The notes under the pieces are model-generated. The model made no database searches. It was not told the origin of the DNA and saw only the letters and a list, made by a program, of their open reading frames with translations. This document shows, one piece after another, positions 8,827 to 17,650 of a stretch of DNA of 64,000 nt. The position numbers were made by a program, and so were the translations under genes. How positions within the stretch are numbered: position 1 is the stretch's first letter; the number at the start of each line of letters is the position of its first letter. The DNA is from an uncultured Clostridia bacterium (GTDB lineage Bacteria > Bacillota > Clostridia > Christensenellales > CAG-314): NCBI GenBank assembly GCA_934230325.1, contig CAKQEP010000006.1, forward strand, positions 27,744 through 91,743. Direction: 5' to 3'.

Positions 8827-11307
8827 ATGTCGGAAAAACACGATAGTATAGAATATCAAAAGGCGTTGGAAAATACCAACGACAAAAAAATAAAAATAGT
8901 TGACGAAGTAAAAAAATCCTTTATCGCTTACGCTATGGCGGTCAACGTCAGCCGCGCTATTCCCGACGTAAGAGACGGACTTAAACCCGTTCACAGACGT
9001 ATTTTGTACGCTATGAACGATATGGGCAACACCTACGACAAACCTACCAAAAAGTGCGCGCGTATCGTCGGCGAAGTGTTGGGCAAGTACCACCCGCACG
9101 GCGACAGCGCGGTTTACGACGCTTTGGTCAGGTTGGCGCAGGACTTTACCATACGCTGTCCGTTGGTGGAAGGTCAGGGAAACTTTGGCAGCGTTGACGG
9201 CGATCCGCCCGCCGCCGCAAGGTACACGGAAGCGCGACTCAGCAAAATCGCGGGAGAACTTTTGCGCGATATAGATAAGGAAACGGTAAACTTTGGACCA
9301 AACTTTGACGATACGTTAAAGCAACCGCTCGTGTTACCTTCGCGGTACCCCAACATTTTGGTAAACGGCGCGGACGGTATTGCGGTGGGTATGGCTACTA
9401 ATATTCCGCCGCACAACTTGGGAGAAGTGATAGACGCATGCATTGCGCAACTCAACAACCCCGACATTTCTTTGGAAGAATTGATGACCTTGTTGCCTGC
9501 GCCGGACTTTCCTACGGGCGGCGTTATGATGGGTATGAACGGCGTCAAAATGGCTTACAAAACGGGCAAAGGCGTGATTATTTTGCGCGCCAAAACCGAA
9601 ATCGAAGAGTTTGCAAACGGTACGCGTAGCAGAATCGTCATTACGGAACTTCCGTATCAGGTAAACAAAGCCAACCTAATAAAAAGTATGGCAAACCTCG
9701 TCAAAGATAAAAAAATCGAGGGCATCAGCGATATAAAAGAGGAAAGCGACCGTCACGGTATGCGTATCGTCGTGGACGTCAAAAAGGAATCCAACGCGCA
9801 AGTGGTGCTAAACGCGCTGTTTAAACAAACGCAGTTGCAAATATCTTTCGGCATAATTTTGTTGGCGTTGGCGCACGGAGAACCCAAAATTATGGGGCTT
9901 AAAGACGTTTTTGCCTATTATATCGAGCATCAGAAAGACGTCGTTTTGCGCCGCACTCAATTCGATTTGGAAAAAGCAAAAGAGCGTCACCATATCGTCG
10001 GAGGCTTGGTTATTGCGCAGGACAACATAGACAGAGTAGTGGAAATTATCAAAAAATCCGCAGATAGGTCCGTCGCGCAGGAAAAACTTATGTCCACCTT
10101 TATGCTGTCGGAAAAACAAGCCAACGCAATTCTCGATATGAGATTGTCCCGCCTTACCAGTTTGGAAGTGGAGAGTTTGCACGCAGAGTTGAAGGACCTC
10201 GAAAAACGCATAGAAGAGTTGCAAAGCATTATCGATACGCCCGCAAAGGTCATAGAGATAATAGAAACGGAAATGTCGGAGATAAAGGCAAAGTACAACG
10301 AGCCGCGCCGCACTCAAATCGCTTACGACTACGACGGGGATATTGCGATAGGCGACCTTATCGCCAAAGAAGACGTTATGATAAGTATGACGCACTTCGG
10401 ATATATCAAACGCTTGCCCGTCGCAGAGTACAAAGCGCAACATCGCGGCGGCAAAGGCGTCACGGCGCACAAGCCTAAGGAAGAAGATTTTGTAGAAAAA
10501 ATGTTTGTTTCCAACACTCACGACGATTTGTTGTACTTCACCAACAAGGGCAGAGTGTACTGCACCAAAGCGTACGAAATTCCCGAAGCGCAAAAAGTGG
10601 CGAGGGGACGCGCTATCATCAACCTTTTGCAACTGTCGGAAGGGGAAAAAGTTACCGCTATCATTCCGCGTAAAGAAGACGCGACGGGGTATCTGTTTAT
10701 GGCAACGGCAAAAGGTCTTGTCAAAAAAACCGACCTCAAAGAGTTTGAAAATATCCGCAAAGTCGGCAAAATAGCAATAAGCCTTTGCGAAGACGACGAG
10801 TTGGTGGGCGTAGATATGACCGACGGCAAAAGAGAAATTCTTATCGCGTCGTTTGGCGGAAAATGTATCAGATTCTGCGAAAAAGACGTTCGCGCTATGG
10901 GCAGAGAAGCGCAGGGCGTCCGGAGTATTCACCTTGACGATGACGACCGCGTAGTAGATATGGCGGTGGTAGAAGAAGGCAAGGAAGTTTTGACCGTCAG
11001 CCAAAACGGGTACGGAAAGCGCAGCGATATAGAAGATTATCGTTTGCAATCCCGCGCGGGCAAGGGCATAAAAGCGGGTACGTTCAACGAAAAAACGGGC
11101 AAACTCGTCAACCTCAAACTTATCGACCCGTCCGACGATATTATGTTGATATCCGACACGGGCGTAGTGATAAGAGTTGCGGCAGAAGACGTAAGCAAAA
11201 TAGGCAGGGATACTTTGGGCGTGCGCATTATGAAGTTTAAGTCGGAAGACTCAAAGGTCGTTTGCGTTGCAAACACCCCCGCCGAAGCGGAAGAAATAGA
11301 AGAATAA
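8827..11307 (+). CDS. gyrA: DNA gyrase subunit A
   Basis: 826-residue breakage-reunion subunit of gyrase. The catalytic tyrosine is Tyr133 in AAARYTE. The quinolone-resistance region KYHPHGDSAVYDALVRLAQDF has the wild-type-like Ser and an acidic partner. The C-terminal beta-pinwheel contains a GyrA-box variant, QHRGGKG, instead of QRRGGKG near residue 540; this box wraps DNA and separates GyrA from ParC. Co-transcribed with gyrB (12-nt gap, AGGAG site). Followed by an intrinsic terminator. Confidence 0.96.
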   Translation: MSEKHDSIEYQKALENTNDKKIKIVDEVKKSFIAYAMAVNVSRAIPDVRDGLKPVHRRILYAMNDMGNTYDKPTKKCARIVGEVLGKYHPHGDSAVYDALVRLAQDFTIRCPLVEGQGNFGSVDGDPPAAARYTEARLSKIAGELLRDIDKETVNFGPNFDDTLKQPLVLPSRYPNILVNGADGIAVGMATNIPPHNLGEVIDACIAQLNNPDISLEELMTLLPAPDFPTGGVMMGMNGVKMAYKTGKGVIILRAKTEIEEFANGTRSRIVITELPYQVNKANLIKSMANLVKDKKIEGISDIKEESDRHGMRIVVDVKKESNAQVVLNALFKQTQLQISFGIILLALAHGEPKIMGLKDVFAYYIEHQKDVVLRRTQFDLEKAKERHHIVGGLVIAQDNIDRVVEIIKKSADRSVAQEKLMSTFMLSEKQANAILDMRLSRLTSLEVESLHAELKDLEKRIEELQSIIDTPAKVIEIIETEMSEIKAKYNEPRRTQIAYDYDGDIAIGDLIAKEDVMISMTHFGYIKRLPVAEYKAQHRGGKGVTAHKPKEEDFVEKMFVSNTHDDLLYFTNKGRVYCTKAYEIPEAQKVARGRAIINLLQLSEGEKVTAIIPRKEDATGYLFMATAKGLVKKTDLKEFENIRKVGKIAISLCEDDELVGVDMTDGKREILIASFGGKCIRFCEKDVRAMGREAQGVRSIHLDDDDRVVDMAVVEEGKEVLTVSQNGYGKRSDIEDYRLQSRAGKGIKAGTFNEKTGKLVNLKLIDPSDDIMLISDTGVVIRVAAEDVSKIGRDTLGVRIMKFKSEDSKVVCVANTPAEAEEIEE

Positions 11308-11348
11308 CGCAAAAATCAATATACGCTACCCAAAAAACACGACAAACG

Positions 11349-11380
11349 ATTGCCGCAGACAAACTGCGGCAATTCTTTTT
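11349..11380 (+). terminator. gyrA terminator
   Basis: Perfect 10-bp stem ATTGCCGCAG/CTGCGGCAAT, 5-nt loop, then TCTTTTT; 41 nt past the gyrA stop. Confidence 0.9.
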
Positions 11381-11507
11381 GCGTTGTGGTGCGATTTAAG
11401 CTAAAAAACCGCTTGACAAAGCAACCTAATAAATAATAATAAATCAAAAGTATAAAAACTCACGGCAAATCACAGCCTTTGCGTTGCGTCGATGTATAAA
11501 AATAAAA

Positions 11508-11554
11508 ACACAACATATTGTGGTGGTTAAAAAAAATTTCACAATATTTTGTGT
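11508..11554 (+). promoter_or_regulatory. Tandem NrdR boxes upstream of nrdD
   Basis: Two near-palindromes, ACACAACATATTGTGG (11508-11523) and TCACAATATTTTGTGT (11539-11554), resemble the NrdR consensus. Their starts are 31 bp apart, about three helical turns, as is usual for NrdR pairs. The second ends 8 bp before the nrdD -35. NrdR represses ribonucleotide reductase genes when dATP is high; its gene is not in the window. Confidence 0.8.
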
Positions 11555-11562
11555 TTTTTCGC

Positions 11563-11591
11563 TTGACAAATCATAATAAGTGTTGCATAAT
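11563..11591 (+). promoter_or_regulatory. nrdD promoter
   Basis: -35 TTGACA (11563-11568), 17-bp spacer, -10 CATAAT (11586-11591). It lies directly downstream of the NrdR boxes, so bound repressor would block the polymerase. Confidence 0.8.
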
Positions 11592-11644
11592 AAAAAGGCG
11601 ACACAACACGAGCGGCATTTTTGCCGTCGGCAAGGAGGTTTATT

Positions 11645-14017
11645 ATGTTTAAAGTCAAAAAGAGAGACGGTACTGTCGTAGATTTTACGCTTACCAAAAT
11701 TCGCGACGCGGTAGAAAAGGCTTTTGTGGCGGTTGACCGTAGTTATACGGAAGATATGCTGGATACAATCGCGCTCAAAGTCACCGCGCAGTTTAACGAC
11801 AAAATTAAAAACGGCGTTGTTACGGTAGAAGATATACAAGACGCGGTAGAAATAGTTCTTATTCAGTCGGGTTTTGTCGACGTATCCAAAGCCTACATTC
11901 TGTACCGCAAACAGCACGAAAAAATGCGTAATATGAAGTCCACGTTGGTGGATTACGCAGAAACGGTAAACAACTATCTCAACGTAAACGACTGGCGCGT
12001 AAAGGAAAACAGCACGGTCACTTACAGCGTTGGCGGACTTATTTTGTCCAACAGCGGCGCAGTCACCGCAAACTACTGGCTCAGCGAAGTTTACGACGAC
12101 GAAATCGAGCAAGCGCACCGCAACGCCGACATTCACATTCACGATTTGTCGATGTTGACGGGGTACTGCGCGGGCTGGTCGCTCAAACAACTCATCAAGG
12201 AAGGTTTGGGCGGTATTCCCGGTAAAATAACGAGCAGTCCCGCAAGCCATCTGTCCACTCTTTGCAACCAAATGGTCAACTTTTTGGGCATTATGCAAAA
12301 CGAATGGGCGGGCGCGCAGGCATTTAGTTCTTTTGACACGTACCTTGCGCCCTTTGTCAAGGCTGACAACCTTTCCTACAAGGAAGTCAAACAATGCGTG
12401 CAATCCTTTATTTACGGAGTAAACACGCCGAGTCGTTGGGGTACTCAAGCGCCCTTTACCAACATTACGTTGGACTGGGTTGTTCCAAACGACCTTGCAG
12501 AACTCAACGCTATCGTCGGCGGCGTAGAACAAAACTTTAAGTACAAAGACTGCGCCAAAGAAATGGCGATGGTAAACAAAGCCTTTATCGAACTTATGAT
12601 AGAAGGAGACGCAAACGGCAGAGGTTTTCAGTATCCGATACCCACGTACAGCATTACGAGAGATTTTGACTGGTCAGAAACGGAAAACAACAAGTTGTTG
12701 TTTGAAATGACGGCAAAATACGGCACGCCTTATTTTTCCAACTATATCAACAGCGATATGGAGCCGAGCGACGTACGTAGTATGTGCTGCAGACTTCGTT
12801 TGGATTTGAGAGAGTTGCGCAAAAAGAGCGGCGGATTTTTCGGTAGCGGCGAGTCCACAGGAAGCATCGGCGTTGTCACCATCAATATGCCGAGAATAGC
12901 CTACCTTTCTTCGACGGAAAAAGAGTTTTACGCCCGCCTCGAAAGAATGATGAATATCGCGGCGCGCAGTTTAAAGGTAAAACGCGACGTCGTGACAAAA
13001 TTGCTTAAGGAAGGTCTTTATCCCTATACAAAACGTTATCTCGGCACTTTTGACAACCACTTTTCTACAATCGGTCTTGTCGGTATGAACGAAGCCTGCC
13101 TCAACGCAAAGTGGATAGGAGAAGACTTGACGCACCCCAAAGCGCATCAATTTACTAAAGACGTTCTCAATTATATGAGAGAAAAACTCAGCGACTATCA
13201 GGAGAAGTACGGCAGTCTTTACAATCTGGAAGCAACGCCGGCAGAGTCCACGTCTTACCGTTTGGCAAAGCACGACAAAAAACGTTATCCCGACATTATC
13301 ACGGCGAGCGAAGGCAAAAGCAACGTTCCGTACTACACAAACAGCAGCCATTTGCCCGTCGGGTTTACGGAAGATATATTCAAAGCGTTGGACCTCGAGG
13401 ACGATTTGCAGACGCTTTACACGAGCGGAACGGTTTTTCACGCGTTTTTGGGACAAAAGGTCAGCGACTGGCGTACTGCGGCAAACCTTGTTCGCAAAAT
13501 AGCAGAAAATTACAAGTTGCCGTACTACACGCTCAGTCCGACTTACAGCGTATGTCAGGAACACGGTTATCTTGACGGCGAGCAGTACGTTTGCCCCGTT
13601 TGCGGCAAAAAGACGGAAGTTTACAGCCGCATAACAGGCTATTACCGTCCCGTTCAAAACTGGAACGACGGCAAAACGGAAGAATTTAAAGAACGCAAAA
13701 CTTACGAGTTGGACAAATCCTTTTTGACGCACGACGGAGTGTTGGACGAGTGTCCTTGCGACGCAAAAACAGCGCAACGTACCCGCATAACCAAGACAAC
13801 GTTGTTTACGAGTCCTACTTGCCCCAACTGCAAAATGGCAAAACAAATGCTGGACAAAGCCGGCATAGAGTACGACAACGTAGACGCAATGCAAAATAAG
13901 GAAAAAGCAACCGAGTACGGCGTCAAAAAAGCGCCCACATTGCTTGTGCCGACGGCGGACGGGTACGACAGGTACGAAAACGCTTCGGACATCAAAAAAT
14001 ATATCGAAACAAAGTGA
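11645..14017 (+). CDS. nrdD: Class III anaerobic ribonucleoside-triphosphate reductase with fused C-terminal redoxin domain
   Basis: 790-residue glycyl-radical enzyme reducing ribonucleotides to deoxyribonucleotides without oxygen. An N-terminal ATP-cone (about 1-92) gives allosteric control. The catalytic barrel has a Cys-Cys pair in SMCCRLRLDLREL and the loop GSGESTGSIGVVTINMPRI. A zinc-ribbon-like CxxH/CPVCG precedes the radical site RITGYY, with Gly665. The enzyme normally ends soon after this; here another 75-80 residues form a glutaredoxin/NrdH-like domain with CPNC (Cys726, Cys729) and a cis-Pro-like KKAPTLLV segment. This suggests thiol rather than formate reduction. Start at 11645 is set by AAGGAGG; an ATG-like start upstream lacks a site. 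trxB follows by 15 nt. The activase gene nrdG is not adjacent. Confidence 0.93.
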   Translation: MFKVKKRDGTVVDFTLTKIRDAVEKAFVAVDRSYTEDMLDTIALKVTAQFNDKIKNGVVTVEDIQDAVEIVLIQSGFVDVSKAYILYRKQHEKMRNMKSTLVDYAETVNNYLNVNDWRVKENSTVTYSVGGLILSNSGAVTANYWLSEVYDDEIEQAHRNADIHIHDLSMLTGYCAGWSLKQLIKEGLGGIPGKITSSPASHLSTLCNQMVNFLGIMQNEWAGAQAFSSFDTYLAPFVKADNLSYKEVKQCVQSFIYGVNTPSRWGTQAPFTNITLDWVVPNDLAELNAIVGGVEQNFKYKDCAKEMAMVNKAFIELMIEGDANGRGFQYPIPTYSITRDFDWSETENNKLLFEMTAKYGTPYFSNYINSDMEPSDVRSMCCRLRLDLRELRKKSGGFFGSGESTGSIGVVTINMPRIAYLSSTEKEFYARLERMMNIAARSLKVKRDVVTKLLKEGLYPYTKRYLGTFDNHFSTIGLVGMNEACLNAKWIGEDLTHPKAHQFTKDVLNYMREKLSDYQEKYGSLYNLEATPAESTSYRLAKHDKKRYPDIITASEGKSNVPYYTNSSHLPVGFTEDIFKALDLEDDLQTLYTSGTVFHAFLGQKVSDWRTAANLVRKIAENYKLPYYTLSPTYSVCQEHGYLDGEQYVCPVCGKKTEVYSRITGYYRPVQNWNDGKTEEFKERKTYELDKSFLTHDGVLDECPCDAKTAQRTRITKTTLFTSPTCPNCKMAKQMLDKAGIEYDNVDAMQNKEKATEYGVKKAPTLLVPTADGYDRYENASDIKKYIETK

Positions 14018-14032
14018 CAGAGGCAATTTAAA

Positions 14033-14950
14033 ATGATTTACGATATAATTATCGTAGGCGCGGGGACGGCGGGTATGACCGCCGCCCTTTACGCTTTACG
14101 CGACAACAAAACCGTATTGCTGCTGGAAGGGGAAAGCATAGGCGGTCAGATAGCCTACAGCCCCAACGTGCAGAATTTTCCTACCGTCAAGCAGATTTCC
14201 GGCGCAGAACTCGCAGATTTGCTGTTTGAACAGGTCACTTCTCACGGCGCGGAAGTCGAGTGCGAAAAAGTCCTTTCCGTCGTCAAAAAAGGCGAAAGAA
14301 ACTTTATCGTTAAAACGGAGTACGCCGAGTACTTAGGCAAAAGCGTCATTATTGCGACGGGCGTAAAACACCGCCATATAGGAGTGGACGGAGAAGAACA
14401 ACTCGTCGGCAAGGGCGTGAGTTATTGCGCAACGTGCGACGGTCCGTTTTTTGCGGGGGAGGAAGTCGTGCTTATCGGCGACGCAAATACGGCGTTGCAA
14501 TATGCGATTTCTTTGAGCGGATATTGCAAAAAAGTGACGGTATGCACGCTTTTCGATAAGTTTTTCGGTGAGGCAAAACTCGTAAAAACGCTAAAAAGTA
14601 AGGATAACGTGGAGATTTTTCACAATCTGTCGCTACAAGAATTTTTGACAAAAGACGGACAACTCGACGGCTTGCGGTTTTTAAAAACCGATACCAAAAA
14701 AGAATTTGTGATTATGACTAAGGGCGTGTTTATCTGCGTAGGACAACAGCCCGACAACGACGCATTTAAAAATATCGTCGAGTTGGACAAAAACGGCTTT
14801 ATCGTTGCGGGGGAAGACGCTAAAACTTCTTGCTTAGGCGTGTTTGCCGCAGGGGATTGCCGTACCAAAAAGTTGCGGCAACTCACCACCGCCGCCGCCG
14901 ACGGAGCCGCCGCCGCAGTAAACGCTTGCGCTTACGTTGACGGAATTTGA
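14033..14950 (+). CDS. trxB: Thioredoxin reductase-like flavoprotein coupled to nrdD
   Basis: 305-residue low-Mr thioredoxin reductase fold: FAD motif GAGTAG near residues 9-14, redox CATC at 132-135, and GVFAAGDCRTKKLRQLTTAAADGA near the C terminus. It lies 15 nt after nrdD and is probably co-transcribed, so it may reduce the redoxin domain fused to NrdD. The pyridine-nucleotide site is unusual: GDANTA stands where GGGNSA is common, and CTLFDKFFG where HRRxxxR normally binds the NADPH phosphate. NADH, NADPH or another donor cannot be decided by eye. A second reductase-like protein is at 884-1735. Confidence 0.85.
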   Translation: MIYDIIIVGAGTAGMTAALYALRDNKTVLLLEGESIGGQIAYSPNVQNFPTVKQISGAELADLLFEQVTSHGAEVECEKVLSVVKKGERNFIVKTEYAEYLGKSVIIATGVKHRHIGVDGEEQLVGKGVSYCATCDGPFFAGEEVVLIGDANTALQYAISLSGYCKKVTVCTLFDKFFGEAKLVKTLKSKDNVEIFHNLSLQEFLTKDGQLDGLRFLKTDTKKEFVIMTKGVFICVGQQPDNDAFKNIVELDKNGFIVAGEDAKTSCLGVFAAGDCRTKKLRQLTTAAADGAAAAVNACAYVDGI

Positions 14951-15051
14951 TTTTAAACGTCGGACAAACGTCTAAAAAAAGCGGCATATTATTTTTTGTA
15001 GGCGATTTATCGTTTTTGTATGTGTCTTATTGTTTTTGCAAAGTAACAAAA

Positions 15052-15096
15052 CGGGACCAAATAACGTTTTTGCGTTTTTTGGTCCCGCTCTTTTTG
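15052..15096. terminator. Bidirectional terminator between trxB and yqeY
   Basis: Stem CGGGACCAAA (15052-15061) pairs with TTTGGTCCCG (15078-15087), with an inner AACG/CGTT stem. CTCTTTTTG follows on the plus strand and TTTTGTTAC on the minus strand. It separates convergent genes. Confidence 0.85.
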
Positions 15097-15149
15097 TTTG
15101 TAGTATTTGTTTGTGTTTTTAACGATTAAAAACTTGTTAATCCGCGCGA

Positions 15150-15572
15150 TTAAGCGTTTTTGGCTATGTCGGAAACGGTTTTCATATCGCACTGCCCCGC
15201 ATACTGCGTTTTAAAGTGCTTCATAACCGCAGGCACGCTCTTGTCGGGCAGTTCCGCTATGATTTTTTTGATTTCTTCTTCCGTCATCATTTTGGGAAGA
15301 TAACGACGTACGGCTTCCAACTGCGCGGCAATTTCCGCAACGGTGGCGTCACGCCCCGCCGCTTTAAAACTTTCGAGTTCTTCCGTCAAGTCTTTGTCTA
15401 CTTTTTTGATTGTGGCGGCAACGTCTGATTCCGTCAGTTCTTCGCCCTTTGCGCGTTTTTCTATCTGCAAAAGCATCAGGCGGCTGATTATCGTGTTTAA
15501 ACCCGTCACGGCGTTTGCGTCGTGAGCCTTCATATATTGTATTTTGTCTTTTTTGAGTTGTTCCAACGTCAT
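15150..15572 (-). CDS. yqeY: GatB/YqeY domain protein
   Basis: 140 residues, mostly helical: an N-terminal helical half starting MTLEQLKKDKIQYMKAHD and a C-terminal GatB-tail-like half (DKSVPAVMKHFKTQYAGQCDMKTVSDIAK). This is the YqeY family, related to the tRNA-binding tail of GatB, usually about 148 residues. It has been proposed to touch tRNA or aminoacylation, without proof. AGAGGT lies 8 nt upstream of the ATG. Monocistronic and convergent with trxB. Confidence 0.88.
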   Translation of the reverse strand: MTLEQLKKDKIQYMKAHDANAVTGLNTIISRLMLLQIEKRAKGEELTESDVAATIKKVDKDLTEELESFKAAGRDATVAEIAAQLEAVRRYLPKMMTEEEIKKIIAELPDKSVPAVMKHFKTQYAGQCDMKTVSDIAKNA

Positions 15573-15620
15573 AACTTTTTACCTCTGATTTTATTATACC
15601 CCCGCCCGCCGCTTTTTGTC

Positions 15621-15705
15621 AATTATCTTTGAAATGCCGCAATAATTATCTTTGAAACGACGTAAGCAATCGTGTTTGAAACGCCGCCAAAAATTTTTGG
15701 CGGCG
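15621..15705. repeat. Degenerate 23-24 bp direct repeats and a perfect palindrome
   Basis: TTTGAAA recurs at 15628, 15651 and 15675 within similar flanks, forming three degenerate repeats. The last runs into a perfect 24-bp palindrome, CGCCGCCAAAAA plus its reverse complement (15682-15705). Downstream of the epimerase gene this could be its terminator, although the minus-strand T-tract is weak. Confidence 0.5.
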
Positions 15706-15722
15706 GGGGAAAATCAAAATCG

Positions 15723-16790
15723 TCAGGAATCCGTGCATTTGTGCGATTTTACTTCGGTTTTTTTGGCGGGTTTTTCTTTGATAAGCATTTTTTTGCTGAT
15801 AGTCGTACCGTTTTGAGTCAGCCACAAAACCGTATCCGCCGTAGTTTGGCGCGCGCTGTGAGGTTCAAAGTCGAGTTGAATTTTGGCTTTGTCGCAACAA
15901 AACGTTTCCTTGCTGTTTAGCACTTTTATGGAGTAAGCGGTAAAAAGCGGCGTGCGTTTTTTAAGGCGATAAACGGCTTCGCAAATCCAAGCGACGGGGA
16001 GCAAAAACCACTGTGGCAAATACGTGCGCATTTTTTTTATGCCGAGAGTATCGGCGGCGTAATCGAGAATTTCCTTCATAGAGTGCGCCCCGCCGGAAAC
16101 GAGGTACAACTCGCCTTTGTTGCCTTTTTGCGAGGCGGCAATTATTGCTTGCGCCGCGTCGCGCACGTCCACAAAGTCGTACCCGCCCTTTGCCGCTGCG
16201 GGAAGTTTCCCAGATATATAACTCCGCAATGCGTCGGTAATGTGGTTGTGTCCGTAATCGTTTGGACCGAGAATTCCGCTTGGCAACACCACGCAGGCGT
16301 CAAACCCGTTTTTGGCGGCTGCAAGTACGTATTGTACTGCCAACGATTTGCTTTTTGCGTAGTTTCCGTTAACTTTGTCGACGTCAAAGGACAAGTCTTC
16401 CTCCCTGTTGACTCCTTTTTTTGTTATTGCGGCGTGAACCGAACCGACATAAACAAATTTGCTCACGCCCGCTTCTATGCAAGCGTCAACTACGTTTTTG
16501 GTGCCTTCGTAATTTACGGCAAAAACTTTGGCGTCGTACTTTTCCGTTATACTCACAATCCCCGCCGCGTGTATTACTACCAGTTGTTCTTGGTCGGTTT
16601 TAGCCAAAAAGGGGGCAAGCGTCGATTTATCGGTTACGTCGCCGTAAAAAATTTCCGCGCCGCACAGCATAGACGTGTCCTGTCCCGTTTTTTCAAACGC
16701 CCTGACGGTTTTGCCTTGATTTATCAATTGTTTGACGATGTTGTTGCCGAGATGTCCGCCTGCTCCGGTGACACAATAAATCGTGTTCAT
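15723..16790 (-). CDS. Extended SDR: NAD-dependent epimerase/dehydratase
   Basis: 355-residue extended short-chain dehydrogenase. The Rossmann motif TGAGGHLG is at residues 8-15, a GDVTD segment follows near 50, and the catalytic YAKSK (YxxxK) is near 165-169. The DFVDVRDAAQAI substrate-side motif resembles 3-beta-hydroxysteroid dehydrogenase/dihydroflavonol reductase-like members. The C-terminal part has a hydrophobic stretch (WFLLPVAWICEAV) and a Lys-rich tail. Start at 16790 is set by AAGGAGGT 7 nt upstream; an ATG at 16835 has no site. It is divergent from a TetR gene, a likely regulator. Substrate unknown. Confidence 0.85.
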   Translation of the reverse strand: MNTIYCVTGAGGHLGNNIVKQLINQGKTVRAFEKTGQDTSMLCGAEIFYGDVTDKSTLAPFLAKTDQEQLVVIHAAGIVSITEKYDAKVFAVNYEGTKNVVDACIEAGVSKFVYVGSVHAAITKKGVNREEDLSFDVDKVNGNYAKSKSLAVQYVLAAAKNGFDACVVLPSGILGPNDYGHNHITDALRSYISGKLPAAAKGGYDFVDVRDAAQAIIAASQKGNKGELYLVSGGAHSMKEILDYAADTLGIKKMRTYLPQWFLLPVAWICEAVYRLKKRTPLFTAYSIKVLNSKETFCCDKAKIQLDFEPHSARQTTADTVLWLTQNGTTISKKMLIKEKPAKKTEVKSHKCTDS

Positions 16791-17037
16791 ATCACATACC
16801 TCCTTTTTAAAATCACGCTTTTCCATGTACAACACACTAAATCTTAATCGACACCATGTTGTTTTTTTATCTCAAGTGTAGTATAATATAACTAATTAAA
16901 AATTGCAATAGTCAATTTTGCCGCAGTCACACGTTTTGATACACTTTACCGTTGCAAAGTGCGACAAACTGACAAAATCGACAAATTGCATAAAAATGTA
17001 CACAAAAACAAATTCTGTTTAGGAGGAGAAAGGATAT
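16791..17037. promoter_or_regulatory. Divergent promoter region, epimerase and tetR
   Basis: On the plus strand TTGTTT (16859-16864), 17 bp, TATAAT (16882-16887) points to the tetR gene. On the minus strand TTGACT (16910-16915) faces several TATATT/TATACT options toward the epimerase. The overlap suggests joint control, perhaps by the TetR product. No convincing dyad operator was recognised. Confidence 0.5.
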
Positions 17038-17622
17038 ATGAAAAAAACAGATTATCGCGTGCGACTTACGCAAAAAATGTTTAAGGACGCCTTTATTGCG
17101 TTGCTTAAACAAAAGCCCGTTCAGTCGATAACCGTCAAGGAACTTTGCGATGCGGCAGGGGTAAACAGAGGCACTTTTTACTCGCACTATCAGGATATTT
17201 ACAGCCTGTTGGAGCAGATAGAAAACGAAATGTTTGAAGAATTGCAATGCACTCTCATCAGGTTTGACAATACCAAAAACATCTCGTTTTTTGAGGAATT
17301 GTTCAACTTTTTTAAAAACAACTCCGATATGTGCACCGTTTTGATTGACAAAAACAGCGACACTACCTTTGTGGAAAAACTTCTTACCTACGGCAAACAG
17401 TTTTTTAAACGAATCAATATGCAGGAAACCGTCGGCATCGACGAGCAGAATATCGATTTGTTTTACGAATACACCGCTTACGGCTGCATAAGAATATTGT
17501 ATCTTTGGATAAGCGGCGGTATGAAAGAGAGCGTTCACCAAATAGCGACCTTTATGGAGCAAGTTACCCGTTTGGATTTGTTTTTAAAGCAACAAATACA
17601 AACGTCTGCGCCAAAAAAATAG
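17038..17622 (+). CDS. TetR/AcrR family transcriptional regulator
   Basis: 194 residues. The N-terminal helix-turn-helix (about 10-55) reads SITVKELCDAAGVNRGTFYSHYQD, the classic TetR recognition helix. The C-terminal ligand domain is helical, of the type with an early YSLLEQIENEMFEEL helix. It probably represses the divergent epimerase gene and perhaps itself plus the DUF1294 gene 28 nt downstream. GGAGGAG lies before the ATG. Ligand unknown. Confidence 0.88.
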   Translation: MKKTDYRVRLTQKMFKDAFIALLKQKPVQSITVKELCDAAGVNRGTFYSHYQDIYSLLEQIENEMFEELQCTLIRFDNTKNISFFEELFNFFKNNSDMCTVLIDKNSDTTFVEKLLTYGKQFFKRINMQETVGIDEQNIDLFYEYTAYGCIRILYLWISGGMKESVHQIATFMEQVTRLDLFLKQQIQTSAPKK

Positions 17623-17650
17623 GCAATACCGACAATAAGGCAAAAAAACG

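Noticed and set aside
6883..9099. 738-codon open frame antisense to gyrB
   Set aside because: It lies exactly opposite gyrB, lacks a ribosome site, and its product is rich in Phe, Val and His with no known motif: a shadow of GC-biased codons.
9808..11049. 413-codon frame antisense to gyrA
   Set aside because: Mirror of gyrA coding periodicity; no start signal or family motif.
11444..12532. 362-codon minus-strand frame across the nrdD promoter
   Set aside because: It would overlap the NrdR boxes and the nrdD start, and its composition is that of an antisense shadow.
11645..14017. Redoxin as a separate nrdH gene with a frameshift
   Set aside because: The frame is continuous with no stop or new ribosome site between Gly665 and the CPNC motif, so it is a fusion.
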